Source of the DNA: Brachypterus glaber
Taxonomy: Eukaryota > Arthropoda > Insecta > Coleoptera > Kateretidae
Reading direction: 5' to 3'
DNA: 64,000 nt
NCBI GenBank assembly: GCA_958510825.1
Contig: OY294052.1
Location: 2,253,816-2,317,815 of the forward strand
Shown here: one piece after another, positions 56,559 to 64,000 of the stretch
How positions within the stretch are numbered: position 1 is the stretch's first letter
Layout: every line of letters starts with the position of its first letter
The notes under the pieces: generated by a model
Seen by the model: the letters and a program-made list of their open reading frames with translations, nothing else
Told to the model about the DNA's origin: nothing
Databases searched by the model: none
Translations under genes and position numbers: made by a program

Positions 56559-56599
56559 ATTGTCAAAAAGAAATACAACATGTTTGTTGAAGAAAAAGC
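56559..56599 (+). other. Candidate 41-nt microexon
   Basis: Bounded by TTTGTGTTTTCAG and GC/GTGAGTATG. Joined to the exon ending 49807 it would read on in frame as RLSKRNTTCLLKKK. Weak evidence: short, no homology recognised. Confidence 0.2.
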
Positions 56600-56662
56600 G
56601 TGAGTATGCAAAATCTCTTGCATCTTGCACGATTTGTTTTGCATGAATATAATATTTATTAG

Positions 56663-56880
56663 TACACGGAAAAAAAGGATTTCTTGAACCAAGGACGCGT
56701 GTCTTTCGGTATGTTCAAAGCTATGTTTTCTTTGACCAAAAGTCAATGTCCTTAAATAAAGAGTGCGTATCTTCATTCAAAAACTTGTGCTCTTCATTCA
56801 AGGACATTAACTTTGGTTCAAAGAAATGTTAGCCTTGAAACAAGAGAATATGGTTTTGAACATATGCATTTTGAGATGCT
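56663..56880. mobile_element. MITE (family Q, copy 2)
   Basis: Shares ACACGG.AAAAAAGGATT, CGTGTCTTTCGGTATGTTCA, TTTGGTTCAAAGAAATG and AAGAGAATATGG with 1029-1288; the right end is lost or replaced. Confidence 0.65.
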
Positions 56881-57379
56881 GAATCCGAATTTGAGGTCAA
56901 AATTCGGTTAGTTTTGTAGATAACCTCAAAAAAACGTTAGGTAAATATATACTGTATATATATACTGTATATATACTCGAAATAAATGTTTTTTGAAGTT
57001 ATCTCCAAAAATGAGGTGCTTTTTTAACCTCTAAATCGGATTTATCGCCTCAAAATACTCAGGAATACAATGAGCTCCTAAAAGTTCACTACCTTTTTTT
57101 GTGTGGCTGTGTAATTTGTTACTTATTATCTTCAAATTATTTAACAGTATGAATTAGATGCTGAGGTGGGGAAATTCAATCAGGGCCAAAACTAAACTTG
57201 TCGTCCGAGGCAATAGATTACATTGCTCCCCCCTCCCTATCATAAATTAATAACCAAATGACTGCCTTCATAAGCAAACTTCAAACTTTAGACATTTTAT
57301 GACAAAAGAATTGCCGCCCCCTAAAACTTCCGCGCTAAGCAATTGCCTAGTATTACCTTATGGAAAATCTGCCCCTGCT

Positions 57380-57380
57380 T

Positions 57381-57411
<31 letters not shown>

Positions 57412-57413
57412 TA
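57380..57413. repeat. (TTTA)n microsatellite
   Basis: About eight TTTA units. Confidence 0.9.
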
Positions 57414-58642
57414 GTTATACAAGGACGTCTTAAAGAGATAGTTTATACCTATTCTGTAACAGTCAGAGCTAAGATTACTGATTAAGGTGCTACGTTGCTC
57501 GGTCCATTCGGTAATTCGGTAATAAATTTTATTCAAAATTTATAAACCTTTTAGGGGTCCTTTGGATGTCCCCCCCCCCTCGAGTATGCGATATGACCGA
57601 CCTTTTTGCATATCACTTATATGGCACGAAACTCGTTTAATATACGACGGATTTTAGATATTAAGTTTTGCACATCTTGTTTTAAATTTTTAAAGCACGG
57701 CCATCACCCCATTTAGGATAATGACAAAAATCAAACATCTTTTTTCGGAATTTAGGTATCTAAACTGGAGGAAATCTGTCGAGAAAACCCGAAGAAATCT
57801 CATCTTTGCCATTCGTGGGTACTTTTTTAGGTAATTTTCAAGAATTTCCGATTTTACCTATCTTCCAGAAAATTTGTTCTAAACAAAGAAAAAATTGATA
57901 AAATTTTAGTTCATTATCCATGTAATATTTTCACTTGAATGCTTAGCTATTTATCCGCCTTGAAAAAAATTATGAAATAAAAACGCATAGGTTTTGCTTG
58001 ACTCTATTAACATTTCAGAATTAAACTATTGATTAAGGAATTTCCCAACTTTGCCCTTCACGAATTTTCCAACTGTACCGCTCAATTTTCCCAACTAGTT
58101 GGGATGATGTCCAAAAAAAAAAGCTCCATGCTTCTACAAATTTTCGAACTATACCCTAACTGGAGATATTTTCCCAACTCCAGCTTGATTGAGAGGGAGG
58201 GAACGCAACGTTACTAAAAAAATAATTGTTTCTCTGCTTTGCTTTGGTTTAACAAGTTGACTGCCGTAATATTGAAAAAAGTCCAAACCAAAAACAGATT
58301 CAGATATTTACAGCCAAACTTTTTCAGTCCCATATAACTAATAACTAACTAATATATGACTGAGACGCTCATCGAGCGACACGCGGCTATAGAGCAGGGC
58401 CACGTCCGAGACACCGGTGGGGTCTCAAGTGGCTGTTATTGAAAAAATCTGGGACGCCACGTTTATGTCTCACGGCAGCCAACATGTTGAAAATGGTTTA
58501 CTAAGAACAATAATAATAAACACCTTGTAAACGCATATTTTGATTACTTGCACTTTCTTTTAACACTGCTAATATAAGTGCGTAAGTAAAAGTGACTATT
58601 CAATAGGAAGTATTACATAAAATAAACAAAGTCTTAAAGATA

Positions 58643-58993
58643 CTGAGTGTCCCAACTCTATTTACCCAGAGATTTACTCGAATACTAAAAGAAATAATCA
58701 AGTCCTGCGAAAACCATCTTAGATAACTTAAACTATCTTTAAGCATATATTTGATACTTTTAGCTCTCAAAATGTGGGCAGAAGCACGGAGGGGGGTAAG
58801 TTTTTTTAAATGGAAAGGGGAATCATTTAAAAAAATGCCCCTATGCCCCCTGCCCACATTTTAAGAGCTGAAATTATCAAATATATGCTAAAAGATAGTT
58901 TAAGTTGTCTCATTTAAGATGGTTTTCACGGAATTTGATTATCTCTTTAAGTTTTCGAGAAAATCGTTGGGTAAATAGAGTTGGGACACCCGG
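58643..58993. mobile_element. mariner-like MITE with family F core
   Basis: 351 bp flanked by TA, ends CTGAGTGTCCCAACTCTATT and the inverted AATAGAGTTGGGACACCCGG. The centre is the same palindrome as in 13314-13715 (AACTATCTTTAAGCATATAT, AAAATGTGGGCAG). Confidence 0.8.
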
Positions 58994-59446
58994 TATATGA
59001 TGTTTCGCATTTTATAGTATAATTACTACCCGCAGTTGCAAATAGTTTTTCTGGTGAAGTTGTAAGTTAAACTTAATTAAAATTTACCTAAAACTTTTTC
59101 GCTTAATTTTTTCTTTATTAGGTTATTTTTTCTGAAAAAAATATTTTTCTCACTGCCAACTAGGTAAATTGACTTTACTTAATCAAAAAGTCGACAGCAA
59201 GATAACTTTACATCTTGCTCGACAGTAATGGAAAGTACTATATCGAGCACACTTAGTGATAGATCAAATCAATACAAACAAAACCGTAACTAAAGACAGA
59301 AAAAACGATTTATTTAGATATAATAAAATATTACACAATATTTACATCGCACAAGAAAATTTACCATACACTACATGGGTCCGAGACGACTCACCTGGTG
59401 TATTGAAAATGTACATAAATCCTTGTTACAGTGTAACCCGTAGAAA

Positions 59447-60248
59447 AAAAAATAATGGGGAAAACTCCATCCATTTTCCAGGCGGAAACATACGCCATAA
59501 AAATTTGTGCTCAAGAATGCCTGAATAAGGACAAAAGAGGGCAAAAAATATGCATATTCCCGGATAGCCAAGCAGCTTTAAAGGCACTAAACTCATGTAC
59601 ATTTGGGACAAAGCTTGCCTGGGAATGCTACGAAACCCTCAAACAACTGGCAGAAACCACGAGGGTGTTGATGGCAATGAGGCTGCGGACTCTCTCGCGA
59701 GAGAGGGAGCATGCGCTCAATTTATTGGCCCTGAACCTTTCTGTGGCTTTAAGAAAAGCCATCAGGTAGAAGCAATTAAGAGATGGGAAACCAAAATCAA
59801 AACCCGATATTGGTGAGACCAAAACTTAAGACAGGCTTAAATATTCATGAACCTAAACGAACAAGAAAATTACTTGATCTCAGCAAGGTAGACCTAAAGA
59901 CCTATACAGGGCTGTTAACCGGACACTGCCCGTTAAGATATCATCTTAAAAAAATGGGAAAGTCTGAAATCGACATTTGCCGTCTATGCTCAGAAGCACC
60001 AGAAACGGCCGAACACATTATGTGCTTCTGCGAAGCCATTGCCCGCAAAACGCTACAATATCTAGAACAGGTATACCCAAGACCTGCAGATATATCCCAA
60101 GTAGCCCCCAAAAAACTCTTGGGCTTCTTTGAAAGCCTAAAGTTTGACGTGGACTAAATTGCAAAGGGGATTCACAATAGATCTCATTGGTCGCAGTGAT
60201 TTGAAAGGCAGTACCATGCCTCACAACCCCACTTATATTGTAATGTAT
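59447..60248 (+). pseudogene. 5'-truncated LINE fragment: RNase H and zinc-knuckle tail
   Basis: Flanked by identical 15-bp repeats TGTAACCCGTAGAAA (59432-59446 and 60249-60263), a typical LINE target duplication. Conceptual fragments show an RNase H domain (FQAETYAIKIC, FPDSQAALKAL, then DGNEAADSLA in another frame). The C-terminal region of a non-LTR ORF2 follows (LTGHCPLRYHLKKMG, CRLCSEAPETAEHIMCFC) with a stop at 60157. At least two frameshifts and a small deletion after LAETTRV kill it. No reverse transcriptase is present. Confidence 0.85.
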
Positions 60249-60573
60249 TGTAACCCGTAGAAATATGATATGAAAATCCAAGAAAATATAAAATTGATAA
60301 ATATTACATAAATCATAATATAGTCAATGATAAGGGCCTTATCTTCTGTCTGGGTAAGATGTGGCTTTCGGAAAATAATTGAATCACGCATTGATCTCTT
60401 GATGTGTCCGTGAATATCTGTGACATACCACAATAAAAGGCCGTAATTGTCTGAGGGCCACTTTCACCAAAGTTTAAACTGTGATTATCTCGTTGCAGTT
60501 TAATTAATTTAAAACCCTTTGAAGAACGCATTTTTCTAATGACTGTATTTTTATAAAAATAGGTGCATTATAA

Positions 60574-60855
60574 GTTTTTGGGGTCGCTGATCACGAATCT
60601 GTTATCAAATTATCAAAATTCAAAATGGCAGATACAATATGGCTGGCCGAATTCGTAAAATTAACTCTGATTGTAATAGAAATTGGTATATGTGGGTTTT
60701 TGGGGTAGCTGATTACGAATCTGTTATCAGATTTTAAAAATTCAAGATTGCGGATCCAATATGGCGGCCGAATTTGTAAAATTAACTCTGTAATAGAGAT
60801 TGGTATATGTGGGTTTTGGATAGCTGATCACGAATTTGTTATTAGATTTACTTTC
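60574..60855 (+). repeat. About 120-bp tandem repeat, 2.4 units
   Basis: Units begin GTTTTTGGGGT.GCTGAT at 60574, 60696 and 60813 and share ACGAATCTGTTATCA, AATATGGC and AAAATTAACTCTG. Confidence 0.7.
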
Positions 60856-61246
60856 AGCAACCTCAAAAACCCCTGTATACCAATTTTTACAAAAATCACC
60901 CCCCAACGCTAAGGGGGTGCATTTAGAAAAATTTAATTTTCAGTTTTAGAAACCTCAAAAACCCATATGTACAAACTTTTACGAAAAAATAACTTTCTAT
61001 TTATTAAATATAATTAATTATAATTATTACCAATTAATACAATCAATAATTAGCAAATATTATAAAAAAACAAAATTAAAAAAAAACTAAATTTTTAAAC
61101 GTCAGTTCAAAGTATTTATTTGAGCAAATGTCATTGATCAAGGCTACTTGATTTTTATGAAAATTTCAAGAAATATAATTTCTGTTAATAATTTATTTTA
61201 TTATTTGAATAAAAATACTGCTAGTAGTGAAAAAACTAATATATAA

Positions 61247-61323
61247 ACCACGGTAGAGAAGACTATAATAGCCTCGCACTCTTAAATCCCTCGGCTATAA
61301 AAAAATGTCTTCTCTACCTTGGT
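61247..61323. mobile_element. 77-bp foldback element
   Basis: AACCACGGTAGAGAAGAC and the inverted GTCTTCTCTACCTTGGT, with a second inner pair around GGCTATAA. Confidence 0.6.
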
Positions 61324-61850
61324 ATATAATTACTATTTGTCGCCAACGGGTCATAACAATATAACAATAACAAATTAAACATAAAAAAGTCGATGCTAAA
61401 GTTAAATTTGCGCAGAAATGTTCCCTGTTTCGCGATTAAATGAAACCTTTTCTTTCTTAGAGAAAGTACAAAGTACAAAACACTTAACAAAACGTCTAAC
61501 CAAAATTCAGGGATCCTAAGAAAACTTTCTCTTTTGGTCTGAAAATCTCGGTATTTAAATTAAGTAACGTGGGACCGTTTGGTGTAACCACGCATTTTGG
61601 ATTACGTGATTTAAATCGGACCGGGTAAGCGCGGGTCGTTGGTCTAATAATTATAATTTTTATAAATAATGTATTTTTTTTCTTTAGTAGTAAATATTTT
61701 TATTTTAACAGTAATGCTTACAAGTTTTGAGTTAAAGTCTATGATATGATAATATTATATAATTATATAATATTATATAATTATATAATATAATAGTCTA
61801 CAATATTGTTTTAGGATCTTCTCCTAAAGAGAAACAGTGACCGCAAAAAT

Positions 61851-62559
61851 CTGTAACTTCGATTGGAATTGATAAAATGTAACATATAAGTGCTCAAAAT
61901 TTTTGTCTGGTCATGCGCTTGTGCAAAAAGCAAGATTTATTGTTCTAGAAGCTAAACATCCTCTTAAACAAAGGGTTAACTAGGGGTACTTGAATTGAAT
62001 TTTATACCAAACTTTCTCACATTTTATTAAACATAACTGACTGGATCCCTTTAACTCGATTTTTTTGAGATACTTTATGATTCACTACTTTTTTTGTGCT
62101 TTTGGGGGTAGTTTAACCCTTTTTGTGGGGGTGGATTTTCATCAAATCCAAGGGTGATACCCCTTTACGTGTTTTTTATGTTTCAAATTACAGAATAATG
62201 TGTTTTTTTAAATATTTTTCTGTAATATGAAACATAAATAATACGTAAAGGGGTATCACCCTTGGATTTGATGAAAATCCGCCCCACAAAGAGGGTTAAA
62301 CTACCCCCAAGCACCAAAAAAGTAGTAAATCATAAAGTATCTCAAGAAAAATCCAGTTAAAGGATCCAGCCAGTTATGTTTAATAACATGTGAGAAAGTT
62401 TGGTATAAAATTTAATTCACGTACCCCTAGTTAACCCTTTGTTTAAGGGGATGTTTAGCTTCTAGAACAATAAATCTTGCTTTTTGCACAAGTTCATGAC
62501 CAGACAAAAATTTTGAGCACTTATACGTTACATTTTATCAATTCCAATCGAAGTTACAG
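61851..62559. repeat. 709-bp long inverted repeat
   Basis: Arms of about 340 bp with high identity, from CTGTAACTTCGATTGGAATT inwards to GGGTGATACCCCTTTACGT, around a 60-bp centre. No TA or longer duplication is evident at the ends. A foldback transposon is likely; if transcribed, it would form a long double-stranded RNA. Confidence 0.75.
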
Positions 62560-63099
62560 GTGTTTGAAAAACAGGCTAAAAAACCTCTTTTTTGTTCTTA
62601 AGTCGTTAAGCAAAAAGGTAACATTTCTTTTTGCGTGACCACTCACTAATAGTCTTATATTTTGATAATTCGCAGAGAAATATCAAAAAAAGTTATACAT
62701 TTTTCCCCTCTGTCGGCCTTTGGACGCGATAACTTTCGACTCTTTGAACCTAAAAGATTATTTTTTTCGGCGGAGCTTGTGAATAATAATAATATGGGCA
62801 ATGTAGGGGGATTAAGGGGGGGTTTCGCTTTACCGCTAGGACGATAACTCGTCCCTTTATTTTAATTTTGATATATATAATTAAAATTATATTTGCTATT
62901 ATTAGTATTTGCTATAAAATTTAAATTTTATTTGCTATTAGTATTGTCTTGTTAATAGTTAAATTTTAATTACACATTACATGCAAAATCACCTAGGCCC
63001 AAGTTGTTTTTACCAAAAATAAGTCTATTATATGACGGCATTTGTTCATTTTGCGTAAAACAGAATTCAATGAAATGTTATAACCATTAATCGGAATAA

Positions 63100-63362
63100 A
63101 TTCAGTTATGACTCATCAACGTTGAAAATAAACACAGAAACATAGGCTTACGGAATAATTTTGAATAATTATGAGGGAAATTTTTATAAAGGTCACTAAA
63201 TCGAAACATTTGACGACTAATTTGTTACACACAACAATATTGAATATAACTATAAATATTTAAATATATCGGTGTTTTTTGAAAAAAATAAAAATGTAAA
63301 TATTTAAAACCTCGCGTCAACGATAGAATCGACGCGGCGCCTATGCGAGCACTGGAAATTCG
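63100..63362 (+). repeat. Dispersed repeat R4, copy 2 (interrupted)
   Basis: Matches 49150-49510; its continuation resumes at 63901 after the insertion. Confidence 0.75.
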
Positions 63363-63900
63363 GGCAGACTAACATCTCTACTCTAAATTTCTCTACTCCC
63401 TAACATCCCTACTCCATAACATCCCTACTCCACAACAACTCTACTCCGTAACATCTCTACTCCATAACATCTCTATTCCGTAACAACTCTACTCCACACT
63501 ATAGACACTCGATTAGCCACTTGCCTTAACTCAAAAGAATATTTGTCATGCTAAGTCACTGTCAAAAATGAATTCAGTTTATTAATTGCATTTTAAGAGT
63601 ACGCGGTCATTGTTGCTTTTAGAATAATTTATTTATGATTGTTATAGATTTACATTTAAAAGATAAACGTTTTCTAGGAAAAAAATTAAATAATCTAGAA
63701 GAAGAAGATTCTTTGTTCTTTGAACTGCTCATTTATTATTAAGTGGCTAATAAAGTGCATATAGTGTGGAGTAGAGTTGTTACGGAGTAGAGATGTTATG
63801 GAGTAGAGATGTTACGGAGTAGAGTTGTTGTGGAGTAGGGATGTTATGGAGTAGGGATGTTAGGGAGTAGAGAAATTTAGAGTAGAGATGTTAGTCTGCC
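63363..63900. mobile_element. Element with tandem-repeat inverted arms and 8-bp target duplication
   Basis: 538 bp starting GGCAGACTAAC and ending GTTAGTCTGCC, flanked by GAAATTCG on both sides (63355-63362, 63901-63908). Each arm (63363-63503 and 63760-63900) is eight 16-bp units of the type ACATCTCTACTCCATA, inverted relative to each other. No coding capacity. The 8-bp duplication suggests hAT or a related superfamily. Confidence 0.88.
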
Positions 63901-64000
63901 GAAATTCGCCGATGACTGGTTATAACCTTTAAATGAAAATGCGTAGAAACTTGAATTGTAAGAACAGTACAAAAAATTAATCAAGAATGTCGAGAAGTCT

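Larger units (their letters stand above)
60264..63099. other. Gene-free repeat region
   Basis: Apart from the tandem repeat, palindromes and half-elements listed, only AT-rich sequence is seen. Open frames are short and lack motifs. Confidence 0.6.

Noticed and set aside
63363..63900. CRISPR array
   Set aside because: Regular 16-bp units occur, but without unique spacers and in inverted arms; the host is a eukaryote.

Overview
The window is nuclear DNA from an insect. The evidence is AT-rich sequence, split genes with GT-AG introns, a ZAD-type C2H2 zinc-finger gene (an arthropod family), an orthologue of the fly linear-ubiquitin ligase LUBEL, and a dense load of short palindromic DNA transposons (MITEs). 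A beetle is plausible, but the order cannot be fixed from this sequence alone.

Layout. (1) 0.6-2.4 kb, plus strand: a complete three-exon Bcl-2 family gene (Bok/Buffy/Debcl type), with a MITE in intron 1 and a tRNA-Arg-derived SINE in intron 2. (2) 2.5-14.6 kb: no gene seen, about a dozen MITE copies. (3) 14.6-16.3 kb, minus strand: a two-exon ZAD/C2H2 zinc-finger gene. It is divergent from (4), the plus-strand LUBEL/HOIP-like RBR E3 ligase gene (16.5-35.7 kb), about 21 visible exons encoding about 2,620 residues: B-box, NZF (RanBP2-type) finger, UBA-like helices, a 3.4-kb acidic/lysine-rich exon, RING1-IBR-RING2 with the catalytic cysteine, and an LDD. The first coding exon with the start codon was not found. 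(5) 35.9-38.6 kb, minus strand: a three-exon C18orf21/UPF0711-like gene, tail-to-tail with LUBEL; their poly(A) signals lie about 30 bp apart. (6) 38.6-39.1 kb: probable bidirectional promoter with a non-coding first exon on the plus strand. (7) 39-64 kb: gene-poor and repeat-rich, with a 5'-truncated LINE fragment at 59.4-60.2 kb and weak candidate 5' exons of an unrecognised gene at 49.8 and 56.6 kb.

The most notable signal is at the 3' end of LUBEL. Two homologous exons of identical length (169 nt) and identical phase encode alternative versions of the core of the linear-chain determining domain. Including both, or neither, breaks the frame, so exactly one can be used: a predicted mutually exclusive splice switch in the part of the enzyme that positions the acceptor ubiquitin. 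An intron of the same gene also carries an antisense solo LTR-like promoter with two perfect four-unit heat-shock elements, a TATA box and an initiator.

The repeats are informative as well. Several MITE families have clear target-site duplications (TA, TTA/TAA, 8 bp). One element has terminal inverted repeats built from eight 16-bp tandem units and a matching empty site elsewhere in the window. Two MITEs share an inner palindrome but have different ends.
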